Made by a program: the position numbers and the translations under genes. Shown here in pieces: positions 32,319-42,822 of a DNA stretch of 64,000 nucleotides. The stretch's first letter is position 1, and the number at the start of each line of letters is the position of its first letter. Source of the stretch: Bolinopsis microptera (taxonomy: Eukaryota > Ctenophora > Tentaculata > Lobata > Bolinopsidae); contig NC_087076.1 in NCBI RefSeq assembly GCF_026151205.1, positions 21,756,828-21,820,827 of the forward strand, given 5' to 3'. Below the pieces are notes generated by a model. It had not been told where the DNA came from. It made no database searches and worked only from the letters and a program-made list of their open reading frames with translations.

Positions 32319-32621
32319 TTGACTGAAAACAGTTTTAAGACACGGTGGTACAATCATCGACAAAGTTTTAAGAATTCTAAGCACAGACTGAGTACCGAGT
32401 TATCAAAATTGATATGGGACCTCAAGGAGAAGATGATTGAATATAGCATAGACTGGAAGATTATTACTAAATCGAAAAAATATAAGGCTGGAGCGGGGCA
32501 TTGTGGCCTCTGCTTAGACGAGAAACTATACATACTTAAAACCCCAGGCATTATTAATAAAAGATCAGAAATTATTTCTAAATGTAGGCACTCTAGGAAA
32601 TTCTTAGTTAGACATATTTAG
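32319..32621 (+). pseudogene. Penelope-like element, GIY-YIG endonuclease C-terminus (right arm)
   Basis: Identical in sequence to the peptide at 31954-32256 but on the plus strand. The conserved frame upstream (AYIGLTEN) begins at the palindrome centre, so both copies are truncated at the same position and face each other head to head. Confidence 0.85.
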
Positions 32622-32828
32622 TTAGTATTTATTAGTTATTAGGATTTGTAGTTATTTATATAGGTTTAGTAGTATTGAGTAATTGTTAATTGTTAATTAT
32701 AAAATTTGATAAAGGAGCACTGTGTTGTATTATGTTTGCCATTTTTATGTTAATTATGTCACTGAAGATTGCTTTTCAAACATGAAACTTATAGTTTGAC
32801 AATTGCATAGTTTGCTTTGTACCGATAT

Positions 32829-35567
32829 ATATATATATAATGTATATATCGGTAAGTATATATTATAAACAAAAACTGAAGTTGTTTTGGTAAACCAATA
32901 GCGATCGAATGCTTTCGTTTTTAGCACCGCGATTTGAACACTATCAGCTCAAATCATCACCACAATATATCAGTGACTTTACCTGATTAATTTAGTTATA
33001 ACCATTTACCTGGTGAAGCTGGTAAGCATTAAGAGCATTTGTTTGTACCGTGTCATCCTTTTTCTGGCTCCATTTAAACTTTGCGTCGATTCCCATCTTT
33101 CTTCACGCGCTACCAATATACGGATAAATATCAACTTGGCACTACAAATTCACGATTGAAATTTCTTCACTTTTCATCAAGAGTCAATTTCAAGACGATA
33201 ACAAAAATAGAACCAATATATTTCCACAGAGGTAAAAATGCAACGAAGAATACGGTAACTTAACATCAATGCATGGTGAATATTGAATAACAGTAAAGAA
33301 CGAAACATAATATTAATAAAGCCACTTTCGAGTGTTAAATATTGGACTTAAATACTGTGACACGATCGCAGAGGTAGTTCCGCTTCGCTACTCCGAACTA
33401 CTAGTTCTAACTTCTACTATCTTTACCGCGGTTCATTGCCGGTAAATGATGGAATAAGGCTCTGATCTTGCTCCACCCGACGATTTCAATACTATTTTAT
33501 AGAATTAGAAGGATCGGGTATATTCTCTTTTGTATCATCAGAAGAGACGACCTGGTGATCTATTTTATACAGTGTATCGTTTCAGAGGAAAATTAGGAAT
33601 ACGCCGCAGATAAGAGACAGCAATAGATGATAGAAGCTATTCTTGCAATATTTCAAATAAATAATCAACACTACAAGCTATCAAGCTAAGTTCAAGAATC
33701 TACCTCCAATAACTGGTATTGAAAGAGACAGGTCGAAAGTGAGACGAAATCATTGCAAACACGCGAACCCACCAAAATCTAAATGTAAAAATTAGCGCTG
33801 ACGTTAGGAGGCTTACTTAGAATGATTAAGAAATCGGATGGTACCTTTAGGACAAATCTAAAGAGTTATGTTAGGAAATTTATAGGATTCCCCTCTGCAA
33901 CTTCGGCAATTCTTCTAAGCAGCTTAGAGAGTCAAGGGAGAAATCAAGCTTTATGCTTATGACAGCTTTATATATAAAATGTTATAAAATTTAGTATAAA
34001 ATCTAGTAAGCACATATAAATAAGGTCCGATTAACCCCTTACGGCCTAATACTCCCTAAAACATCTCAGGACCTAGCAGATATGTGTTAAAAATCTCAAA
34101 ATAACGGGAGGCCATAATGATAATGATAAAACGAACTAGCGACTCCACAATAAATACATCGGTTATTATCCAAAATAGTTAACACTAAACATAAATATTA
34201 CCTGATGAGGGTCATCAGAGTTAAGCACGTTAACTCTAATAACATCTAGGTTTGTATCTCTTGAAATTGCTTCGTCCTGGTCACGCATTCTCCCTCATTT
34301 CCTCCAACCCAAGTTCTGAACAAGTTCTCAAGTGATCAGGTCTTATCGGAAGATAACAAAAACAACTTCAAAATAATGGTCTCACTTCATTAAAACAAAA
34401 AAAACTTCAAAGCACTGGTTTTACTTCACAACCAGCCGAGCTAATGACCGACCGAAAATGTAATGTGAACTCAAGAATTCCATCACAGATTTAATTTCCC
34501 TGTCGACACGAGGGTAATGACACGACGAGGAGGTGCCTCCTCGGTCCTTAGTTCCAGCTAGCAAACAAAACTTTTATTTCATCAGAATGTGAAAAGGTCT
34601 ATCAAACAATATAGACAAATAATTGCAGCATTGGTCATCATACAACTTTATGTTTGGATGTCTTAATACAATTCAATTAATGAATTTAATAAAACGGTAA
34701 AAAGTTTAGAAATCTGAGTAGAATTTATAAAAACCTTTGTAACAAGTGTAGCCCGATGACAATTCAATTTAATTTCATACGAATCGAGTTATTTGATTCG
34801 TGCTGGAATTTTAGCTATATAGACCTATTTTATTACACGAACGATTATCGTACAGCAGTCAGCACCAGTACCACTGATTGGAAACGTGCCAAATATCCTA
34901 GAAATATCGCGTAATTATCACCGATGGCTTAGAGCTAATGACCCGTCACAATTTTAGAATATCAAACCTGAAATATGGAACTCGCATACAGAAAATACAG
35001 TTTTTAAAGGCAGACTGTCGGCTAGCTAAACTAATTACCAGCATGTGAGCATGGGTCTTCACTTAATTTCAAGTCTGATGTCTCTAGCCAGATGGACGTA
35101 CGTGGCCTGGGTACAGGGTAAGTGTTCACCTTTAGAAACAGAACTAAGACGGCAGATCCGCAAAAGTTATCCTTTTTTAAATCATGTGCTTCGCTAGACT
35201 TTTCATCCAGCATCATCTATTGCTTTCAAGACTCATGGTAGACAGATCTCTCAAAATTAAAAACATTTAACTGAAAGATTTATGGAAACTTTCTAACGAA
35301 TTTTCTACCAGCAGCTTTCTACAGATAAGCTCACATCTGGATCTTAAGGAAGGCTAGACATTTTCGGTGATGAAATAGATAACTAAATATTTACATATCC
35401 TCATTTGTAGTATGGTATGGATTATTACTTTTATTTATTTTTTGTGTTCTGACGTGATTGAATTGACTTCAGTGCTATTTACTCGATATAAAGATAAAAG
35501 AGAACATATAAAATGGTTGATTGAAGTTATTAAATCACAGCTGTATATCCAGATCCAGACCTGGCGA
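32829..35567. other. Intergenic, nothing recognised
   Basis: About 2.7 kb of AT-rich sequence. It contains an AT run with TATATCGGTAAGTATAT near 32840 and a short perfect hairpin CGAGGAGGTGCCTCCTCG (34526-34543). A plausible polyadenylation signal for the tubulin gene (TTTATT on this strand, at about 35430) lies about 135 bp past its stop codon. Confidence 0.4.
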
Positions 35568-35688
35568 CTAAAACTCTACTTCCTGATCCTCTTCTACATC
35601 GAAGGCACTTCGATAATCTTCTTCCAGTGCTTCCAGATTTTCTCTAGCCTCGGAAAACTCGCCCTCTTCCATGCAGTCGTTCACATAC
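35568..35688 (-). CDS. Alpha-tubulin, last exon
   Basis: Encodes the C-terminal tail after the intron in the Trp codon of the AFVHW motif: [17 protein letters not shown], then LEALEEDYRSAF and DVEEDQEVEF, stop at 35570-35568. It matches the alpha-tubulin end ([28 protein letters not shown]), but VGEG is VNDC and the tail ends in Phe rather than the tyrosine that is cycled off in canonical alpha-tubulins. The acceptor CTGCAG precedes 35688; the phase fits the 39430 donor. Confidence 0.9.
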
Positions 35689-35810
35689 CTGCAGGGTCAA
35701 ACAAGGTTTAGTTTGTGATCCGAGCTAACATTAAAAGCGTAAAATTGGACCAACGTATTCAAATACGGTTGTATAAGTTGAAGAATGTAGAGTTTCGACT
35801 GGAAGCAAAT

Positions 35811-35818
35811 TATTTTGG
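35811..35818. repeat. Target-site duplication of composite B, left
   Basis: TATTTTGG, identical to 39353-39360. Confidence 0.8.
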
Positions 35819-35916
35819 GGGGGGTGTAACCCAAAAAAACCCAAAAATACCCAATCCCAGTATTACCTTTTTCAGGGTAGGAGTTGGGTTTTTTTGGGTT
35901 TTTTACAAATTTTTCA
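35819..35916. repeat. Snap-back terminal repeat of composite B, left
   Basis: Runs from the G run through AACCCAAAAAAACCC and the central CAATCCCAGTATTACC to TTGGGTTTTTTTGGGTT. It folds on itself. The inner end lacks the ACACACCC terminus. Confidence 0.85.
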
Positions 35917-36359
35917 TTTGAAGGAAATAAAATCATGTAGGCACCTAGCAAAACAATTATCAGTACAACATCACTGTTGTGGTTCATCACTACAACATCA
36001 CAGTAGATATAATCGCTCAGAAGAAGTTGGCCATCCAGATATGATATCAGCCGTATGTAATTGCTCACTTCGATGGCCATGGCAAATTGAGTTAGTAGGG
36101 ACGCAACTCACTGATGACCCGCAACCGGTACGAGAGGAATAAAGCCTTTCTTCTCATCTTCACGATCTCTGTTTCCGTTTTCCTGATCATCCGCTGAACG
36201 AGAAACCATGCTCTATCTCCAACTGAAAGAATCTTGTAGTTACCATCAGCTGCATGATCACATGTGATATTAAGTGATATCTTCGCCTGTTTATGGCCCT
36301 GGAGTCGCTAAAATCTTGACTGGGATGGCATTCGATCTCGCCCTCCATTGAGGCAAACC
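35917..36359. other. Composite B cargo, unassigned
   Basis: On the minus strand the 36190-36110 part reads a charged phrase (SADDQENGNRDREDEKKGF), possibly the remnant of a coding exon captured by the element. No family is recognised. Confidence 0.35.
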
Positions 36360-36872
36360 TCAATCATGATGCAGAGCATCACCATACACAGTTACTATTT
36401 TCGCCCATTCCTCTGATGAGTCAATATCCTCCACTTCCTCTTCGTTATCATCTGTTTCCGCTTCGTCACTCTCTGCTCCGTCAGAAGATGGTTGGAAAGC
36501 CTCTCCTTCAAAGTTACAGTGTTCTTGAGTGAGTTCTCTACCCCTTGAGACTCCCTTCTTCATAGCTTGGAACAATCTTGGGATTGAAGTATCTTTACTT
36601 CAAAATAGTTTCTCTGCTTTCGGATGCGGTATAACAAGCTTGTTGCGAGAGTGGGCAACTGTTACAGGGATCAAACTTTTGCCGAGTGCATCAAGCTCGA
36701 GGGAACGGTTTGATTTGCCCATGCCAACCAACATATCCTTAGAACACAGATTAGTTCTAATGCCTGCATGGAGGCCTATGCGCAGGAAGGCATAAAGTTT
36801 GCTCGCAGGCATCGGATGTAAACAGCCAGGGCATAAAGTGTTGATAACTGTTGTCAGCTGTTATACTGAGAA
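36360..36872 (-). pseudogene. ORF of unknown family in composite B, one internal stop
   Basis: A minus-strand frame from about 36872 to a stop at 36360 is interrupted only by TGA at 36602-36600. It reads CPGCLHPMPASKLYAFLRIG, NLCSKDMLVGMGKSNRSLEL and SRNKLVIPHPKAEKLF, then after the stop SIPRLFQAMKKGVSRGRE and a strongly acidic tail (ESDEAETDDNEEEVEDID). The acidic end and the CPGC motif suggest a nuclear protein. It could be the C-terminal part of the element's own lost gene or a captured host fragment. I do not recognise it, and no start codon or upstream exon is evident. Confidence 0.4.
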
Positions 36873-37099
36873 TGCACAGCATCAGACCATCGACTGTAAT
36901 AATCGCATCATCAACATTTTTACAGACGTAGGCAGGTGGTCTTTCAATGGCTGTGTGAAGCTTAGGTGGCCCAAGGCGTCACCGCTGGATAGAACCTGGG
37001 TGGAAGCCCTGGTCTGATGTGAGGCTCCCGAACTTTGAAAAGGGGTATCCTGCTGGTGCCCTCTTCCAGACACTCATCGGACAGCATTATAAAAGCCAC

Positions 37100-38970
37100 T
37101 ACCTCCGCGTGGTGAAGACTGGATACTGGACAGGGGGTCCAGGCTAAAGGCAGGACGGTCGACGGGAGACATTGAGCCCTGGAAGTTCAATAATTTGATC
37201 TATTGACTCCTTAACTCTTGGTCTACAAGAGGCTTTGAGACTCGTAAATCTTTACTGTGGATTTCACAGTAACTAAAGAGGTGTTGGCTGTTACCCTGTT
37301 CAACCTAGTCTACTATGACCCAGCTAGACTGGACCACACTCTGGTAGTCAGGATACGGCTCCCTATGCCCGGGGTACCGGGTAACGAGGTAGTCAGGGGA
37401 AGGGTTAGTCCCCGCTAAAGTGTAGCTCTGCTCTCACTCTAACCTCCTTACGCTTTGGGATAAAATCGGAAAGTCCCACACTGGAGCAGGTGACGATTGG
37501 GTAAGGATTACAACTGATGCTGTTGGGTAGAAAAAGGAAGTGTCACATTTGTCTTGTATAGCATATATGTTCGTGCAATTACATGCTCAAGATACCCAAG
37601 ATATTATGGTGAGAGTTAAATATGGCTATTGTTCAAGCGGATGCCCTTAACCTTTTAGTGGCGCAAGAGTTAAGAATACAATCCACTGCCAATGTGCAGG
37701 GGACTGCACAGAATTGTGAGCCAACTGAAAAGTCAAGATGAAGTTTATCAACAGCTTAAGGGTTAAAGCCCCTTATTTTTCTAGTGGAAGTGGTTTCCGG
37801 GGTAATTACACTGCTATTACAGAAGCTGATGACTCGGTCTCCACAACACGACAACCTATTTCTACAGAAAGTCAAACAAGAAAACATCAAAAAAATATGA
37901 ACATCAATTGCATTGTATCATGTAAAAGGGCTGCTCAGGTTGGCACGTTTAACATAAGAACAGCCAGAGAACAGCACAAACGCATCGAACTTGAAGAACT
38001 ATTTTCTCGAAGCAAGCTGCACATCCTTGCCCTGCAAGATTCGAACATCGGGTAGTGCATGCTGATTGCTGAGAATACCAGAATAGAAAAGATGAACAAA
38101 GGGATTCATCCAGTGATCTCATCTGCGTGGAGAAACGCAGCTGGCGCTTCTAATGGGAGAGTAGGAATCATCTTGACGAGGACAGCATATGAGGCTATAA
38201 GTCTTATAAAGTTATAAAATCTTACAGCGCAAGGATCCTCACCATGTCTCTTAATGGAAAGCCCAGGCTCACTGTCATCACATGCTACAGTCCTACAGAA
38301 GCCTCATCTGATGAGGAGGCAGGAAATCTCTTTTGTCTAAAACCAAGGATCTTACAGTTAATTTAGTAGGAGAGGAGCCACACACAATAATTTCTAAGGA
38401 CGGACATGCCTTAGAAGAAGTTGAGGATTTTAGTACAACGGAGCACGACTTTAGGTTACGCAAGGCCAAGGCATGGGCTGCCTACCACAAAATGTAGGCT
38501 ATATGGAGGTCCAATTTGCGCCGAGATTTAAAGATCCGTCTGTTCAAGCTACGGTTGAATCAATCTTCCTGTATGGAACGAAAACGTGGACAATAACAGA
38601 ATCTTTGAAGAAAAGAATAGACGGATGTTACAGTAGAATGCTTCGGATGGCCCTAAACGTGGACTGGAGGGGACATCGCACCAACAAGGAGGTCTTTGGA
38701 TCACTCCCAAGAGTTATTTCGAAGATACAGGCCAGAAGAATGAGGTTGGCTGGGCACATCCAGCGACATGATGACCTGGCAGCACACCAACTTCTCCTTT
38801 GGGAACCTAGGGAGGGGTAGACCACCGCTCACCTTCGCCGATAACCTAATAAGTGACTCTGGACTCAAGAACACTGGGGAGATTAAGGAGCTTATGGCGG
38901 ACAGAAAGCTTTGGAGACACATCATCGAGAGTCGGACTCTGAAGCCGACTGAAGTAATTTAAGTCATGTG
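37100..38970 (+). pseudogene. RTE-like LINE copy with internal deletion
   Basis: A plus-strand LINE remnant with a GC-richer 5' leader (about 37100-37740). It includes an APE start (QVGTFNIRTAREQHKRIELE, then SAWRNAAGASNGRVGI and RLTVITCYSPTEASSDE, spread over several frames). After a deletion of the RT core, the 3' part reads AYHKM, then RLFKATVESIFLYGTKTWTI, LKKRIDGCYSRMLRMALNVD, RRMRLAGHIQRHDDLA and, after one more frameshift, RGRPPLTFADNLI..ELMADRKLW. These are typical of RTE-type 'endonuclease-reverse transcriptase' proteins. No YxDD motif remains, so the copy is inactive. It lies in antisense to the tubulin gene. Confidence 0.75.
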
Positions 38971-39248
38971 CTTTGACTTGCCTTGACCTTCGTCATAGCC
39001 TCCTTCCATGACAGGAGAACACATTTGCCGCATTTCGCACATTTCCACTTTGTGCATTCATATGGATTATATCTCGATGAACGAGACATCCTGTTTGCTA
39101 TCGTGATAACATACTATCAATATAAACACACTTATATACTATGTAAACTATCTATTAAGTTAAGACATGAGAACAACACGTAGGTAAGACTCAGTGGGAA
39201 ATAATTCACATTCAATACAATTAATGAAATGGCTAGAATTTTGTTGTT

Positions 39249-39352
39249 TAAAAAACCCAAAAAAACCCAAAAAAACCCAATCCCAGTATTACCTTTTCTT
39301 GGGTAGGAGTTGGGTTTTTTTGGGTTACACACCCCCCCCCCCCCCCCCCCCC
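39249..39352. repeat. Snap-back terminal repeat of composite B, right
   Basis: A direct-orientation copy of the left repeat (same CAATCCCAGTATTACC centre), but it keeps the outer GGGTTACACACCC terminus and lacks the G-run end on its inner side. Confidence 0.85.
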
Positions 39353-39360
39353 TATTTTGG
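39353..39360. repeat. Target-site duplication of composite B, right
   Basis: TATTTTGG directly after the C21 run. Confidence 0.8.
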
Positions 39361-39429
39361 ATAATATACCCTATTATATACCCTATATCTATTATATACC
39401 CTATATCTTTATACCCTGTATCAACTTAC

Positions 39430-39797
39430 CAGTGGACAAATGCCCGTTTTCTGAACAACAGATCGAACTTCCTATTCAAGACCTGCCAGACGTCTCCAAT
39501 ACAGGTATTATTAGACAGAACGCTCACAGATCTATTAGTGATAGCGAGATCGCTGTCGGCAGGGAACACGGGTAACCTATGGTTGATCCCAACTTTGAAT
39601 CCAGTTGGACACCACGAAACAAACTGAACAGCTCTTTTCTGTTTGATGTTGGCGATAGCCGTGTTGACGTCTTTTGGGATCACGTCCCCGCGGTAAAGGA
39701 GTCCACATGCCATGTAAGAGCCGTGAGTAGGATCACATGTTAAAAATAGGTTTTCTTTTGAGAACGCCTGCTCTGTTATCTGTCCAACTGAGGTGTT
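39430..39797 (-). CDS. Alpha-tubulin exon 6 (of those seen, fifth)
   Basis: Reads NTSVGQITEQAFSKEN, then YMACGLLYRGDVIPKDVN, VQFVSWCPTGFKVGIN and HKFD-equivalent NRKFDLLFRKRAFVHW. These match the alpha-tubulin C-terminal domain (YMACCLLYRGDVVPKDVN, FVDWCPTGFKVGIN, KRAFVHW). Acceptor TTTCAG above 39797, donor GGTAAGT below 39430; the exon starts in phase 0 and splits the final Trp codon. The following intron is 3.7 kb because composite B sits in it. Confidence 0.95.
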
Positions 39798-39977
39798 CTG
39801 AAATGAGAGCTTGTTAGCATGATATTGTGATCACAAAAATACATTTTTTATCAGGTAATATGGCCAGCACAACAGAACGAACAATGAAAAGCAAATAATT
39901 TAATTCCTCTACAATTGACAATGCATGAGTAATGAGTATTGAGTATCTCAAGCAGTAGTGACTTAAATTTAATGCAC

Positions 39978-40143
39978 CTCATGATAGGCCTGTTCAGGGC
40001 TTCTAATAGGACCTAGAGCAGTGACAGGGAAATGGATCCTAGGGTACGGGACCAGGTTGGTCTGAAACTCGCTTAGGTCCACATTTAGGGAGCCGCTAAA
40101 TCGTAGGGAACACGTGATTGCGCTGGCAACTTGGGATACCAAT
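39978..40143 (-). CDS. Alpha-tubulin exon (T7 loop region)
   Basis: Reads [40 protein letters not shown] and [15 protein letters not shown]. The Glu of VDLSEF corresponds to the alpha-specific Glu that catalyses GTP hydrolysis on the neighbouring beta subunit, so the protein can probably polymerise. Acceptor CTACAG completes an Arg codon with the previous exon; donor GAGGTGCAT. Confidence 0.95.
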
Positions 40144-40426
40144 CTGTAGGATTTGGGGATTGTTTATAATATAATATTGAAAATGAGAACTGATAGTAAT
40201 ACTAATAGACACAGACTGAAGCAAGTACATTTAAACGTACCGGGTGGCTCCAAATAAACATTACAGCACAACTGAAACTGTGAAGTAGCAGTAAGTGCAC
40301 CACAAAATATTATCACATTATTTTATGGTGTGTACCAAACGTTATTGATAAACCAGAATATAATTTATAATCAAGAATCTAATAGCATGTAGATTGTAGA
40401 TGATTTAAAATCGATAATATAATGAC

Positions 40427-40584
40427 CTGTTAATGTTTGAGTAATAGGGTCGTTCGATATTTAGCCTGGATCGACACAGATTGTACATCGCTTGATTGTC
40501 CATGAGGAAGACGACGTCCATGTTTTCCATGCTTGTGTGAGTTAGAAGGACAGCATTATACGGTTCCACTATTGCTGTGGAGAT
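40427..40584 (-). CDS. Alpha-tubulin exon (nucleotide-binding domain end)
   Basis: Reads ISTAIVEPYNAVLLTHTSME, VVFLMDNQAMYNLCRSRLNI and ERPYYSNINR, corresponding to [20 protein letters not shown]...[25 protein letters not shown]. Acceptor CATCAG, donor AACAGGTCATT. The exon begins in phase 0 and ends two bases into the Arg codon. Confidence 0.95.
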
Positions 40585-40713
40585 CTGATGGAATTGGAAA
40601 TGATAACATAATATTATTCCAACATGAACAATCTTATTACTTCTTTTGCATAGTTGATACGTTTCAAAACTCAACATTTCCTGGTGTTTGTTTAATATTA
40701 GCACTGTACGTAC

Positions 40714-41015
40714 CGTTGGAGAAGGATAAATTGCACAAGCCAGCCTTGTTTTTGAGGTAAACTCTTCAGCAATGTTATCACATAGGAGTGAAGTAAACCC
40801 AGATCCCGTTCCTCCACCAAATGAGTGAAATACAAAGAAAGACTGGACTGTTTCACAAGCCTCTACTTGTCTCCGCACATTTTCCATTGTCTCTTCCAGG
40901 AGCTCTCTACCCAACGTGTAAAATCCTCTGGCGTAACAGTTTGAAGCATCCTCCTTACCGCTAACTATTTGACTTGGGTGGAAGAGGGAGCGATAAGGGC
41001 CATTTCTTATCTCAT
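40714..41015 (-). CDS. Alpha-tubulin exon (GTP-binding signature)
   Basis: Reads DEIRNGPYRSLFHPSQIVSG, KEDASNCYARGFYTLGREL, then the tubulin signature inside FHSFGGGTGSGFTSLLCDN, and LACAIYPSPT. The acceptor is CACCAG just above 41015, which supplies the Asp codon with the previous exon's G; the donor is GTACGT. The open frame that extends further upstream (KISP) is intronic. Confidence 0.95.
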
Positions 41016-41138
41016 CTGGTGATATTTTAGGCAAATTTACAAATTGTAGCTCTATAGCCTAGTTTGTATACATAAAACATCCAAAAATTCGAGGACAATG
41101 ATTATTGATTATCTGGACTAAATTGTCTATTTATTTAC

Positions 41139-41373
41139 CAGTAACAGTTGGCTCGAGGTCCACGATCACGGTCCTGGGAACAAGTTGTCCACTTTCCGTT
41201 TCATTAAAGATCGTATCGTACGCATTTTCATATGTTCGTTGGTTAGCCTTTTTTATGGACGGAGATAGAACTCCGTCATTTCCGATACCGTGTTCCAGTA
41301 AGTACAATTCCCAAAGCTGGTTCCCCATCTGGCAACCAGCTTGCCCAATTTGAAGTGAGATGCACTCCCGACC
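41139..41373 (-). CDS. Alpha-tubulin exon 2 (N-terminal)
   Basis: Reads GRECISLQIGQAGCQMGNQL, WELYLLEHGI, then PRTVIVDLEPTVT. It matches [30 protein letters not shown] and VFVDLEPTV. Acceptor TTCTTCAG above 41373, donor ACTGGTAAAT. As in most animal alpha-tubulin genes, the initiator Met is on a separate short exon, which I cannot locate. The loop between GI and PR is divergent and lacks the usual acetylatable-Lys context (SDKTIGG). The six exons total exactly 1350 bp (449 residues plus stop), the normal alpha-tubulin length. Confidence 0.9.
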
Positions 41374-42822
41374 CTGAAGAAACATGAGATTCATTAGATT
41401 CATACGAAGGAAGACAGCGAACGAGAACAACACGTGAAGTTACATAAGCTGCCAGACAACAAATAATTTTTTGAAATCATTCCACTGTGCCGTCATATTC
41501 ATAACCAGTCAAATCATACAGTCAAATAGTAGTCACAATGTCGAACCATCTTCAAAGAAATGGAAATCTGGGTGTTGAGATGTTTCCGAAGTCTACCCGA
41601 ATAATAATAATTCGATGTTTGTTAGGACAGCTAAGGAGCAATGTCCACATCCCAGAGAAAGACTCTTAAACTAATATGCCAAGAAGTGACATGGGTCTCG
41701 AACAGTGCTAAAATCACAAAATAAAATTTCTTGAGACAAAGAATGAAGTCAGGTAGAAGTCTCAAATGTGTGGTGTAATGTCAAATTGCACGTGCAATAG
41801 CCAGTTGTCATGACATTTAACATTTTCTATCGTGAATTACGCTGCCAGGGAAAAATGTATACTTCAAATTTCCAATCGAATTTTAGTAGGAAAGTATGAT
41901 GTAATTAGTCGAAGTCAACAATCGTTTATGAGGACAGAAATAATGTTTTTCAAATTACGATATTATGTCCGATTGCAGAATAGTGCGGCCGGGCCAGCCG
42001 GGTCGAATAGATCAACAACACAACGCGCGCACAATAATTAAATTACGCGTGCTAAAATTTTGAAATATCGTACTTTTAATATTAAATACGTCTCTGCGTG
42101 TTCCTTTCACAGCGCTAAGTAGACCGTTTCACCTCATTGGCAGTAGATGTTTTCGTCTCAGAATTGCAAGCGAATGTTGCCCCAGTTCAGATACAAAATG
42201 GCGCAAAGTTAGGTCCATGCGCAAATGTTACAATTTCGCAAGAACACCTCTCATCTGCAATCAAATGTTGAACAGATAAACTTTCACAGTCCAGGCAAGC
42301 AATTTACCGACATGGATCATGTTTGAGTAATTAGATTTCTGCAATACATTGTTACAGTTCGGATGAAAAATAGTGCTCGAGACCTAATTCGAACTCGGAC
42401 CTTCTGCACGCGAGGCGACATTTGCTTACAATTCTGGGAAATAAACCGGGGCGACATTCTTACAATTTTGCTAGAACATGTCCTCCTCATTGGAGACTGG
42501 AGTTAACGACACAAATTTTATCGTTTGTTGCAAAATAAAATAAAATATCCTTGTAATACATAGACAATTTTATAAATCAAATACGATAATCATTTCAATT
42601 ATTATTAAGCATATAAGTTATAAGATAGATTGTGTGTTCAAATTAATAATCACGTTAAGAAAATTCAAATTCAAGGACAAAAGTCTTGGACGGAAAAACA
42701 ACTTTAACTTTGGACCTAACAATACTGGTTCATTTCTAAGCAACAATATTAGAGTCACACAAAGCTTGTGAAGCATAATTAAGCAAATAGCACGACAAGA
42801 CTATAGACATTAGACATGCTCA
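41374..42822. other. Tubulin 5' flank; intergenic
   Basis: It should contain the missing first tubulin exon (possibly only the ATG codon) and the promoter, but no unambiguous candidate is visible. The minus-strand ATGs at 41433-41382 that are in frame with exon 2 would give MNLMFLQGREC and read through the splice acceptor, so they are less likely. The 42000-42480 part is slightly GC-richer. Confidence 0.35.

Larger units (their letters stand above)
31747..32828. repeat. Large palindrome: two head-to-head Penelope-like 3' ends
   Basis: Two arms of 531 bp (31747-32277 and 32298-32828) appear to be exact reverse complements. A 20-bp centre itself repeats AAGGAAACGGCC. The encoded 100-residue peptides are identical letter for letter on opposite strands, which confirms arm identity over the coding part. 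Outer ends run into AT repeats. Penelope-like elements are known for inverted and partial tandem arrangements; an assembly or library artefact (fold-back) must also be considered because the arms carry no differences. Confidence 0.85.
35819..39352. mobile_element. Composite B: G-run/C-run ended element with snap-back terminal repeats, in the tubulin intron
   Basis: 3534 bp flanked by the 8-bp duplication TATTTTGG (35811-35818 and 39353-39360). It begins with a G run and TGTAACCCAAAAAAACCC and ends GGGTTACACA followed by 21 C. Both ends hold a copy of one ~95-bp snap-back repeat in direct orientation. Cargo includes a broken plus-strand LINE (about 37100-38970) and a minus-strand ORF with one internal stop (36360-36812+). 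No transposase is recognised. The design is the same as composite A although the terminal sequences are unrelated. Confidence 0.8.

Noticed and set aside
38628-38925. Minus-strand ORFs over the RTE-like remnant
   Set aside because: Antisense shadows of the plus-strand LINE frame.
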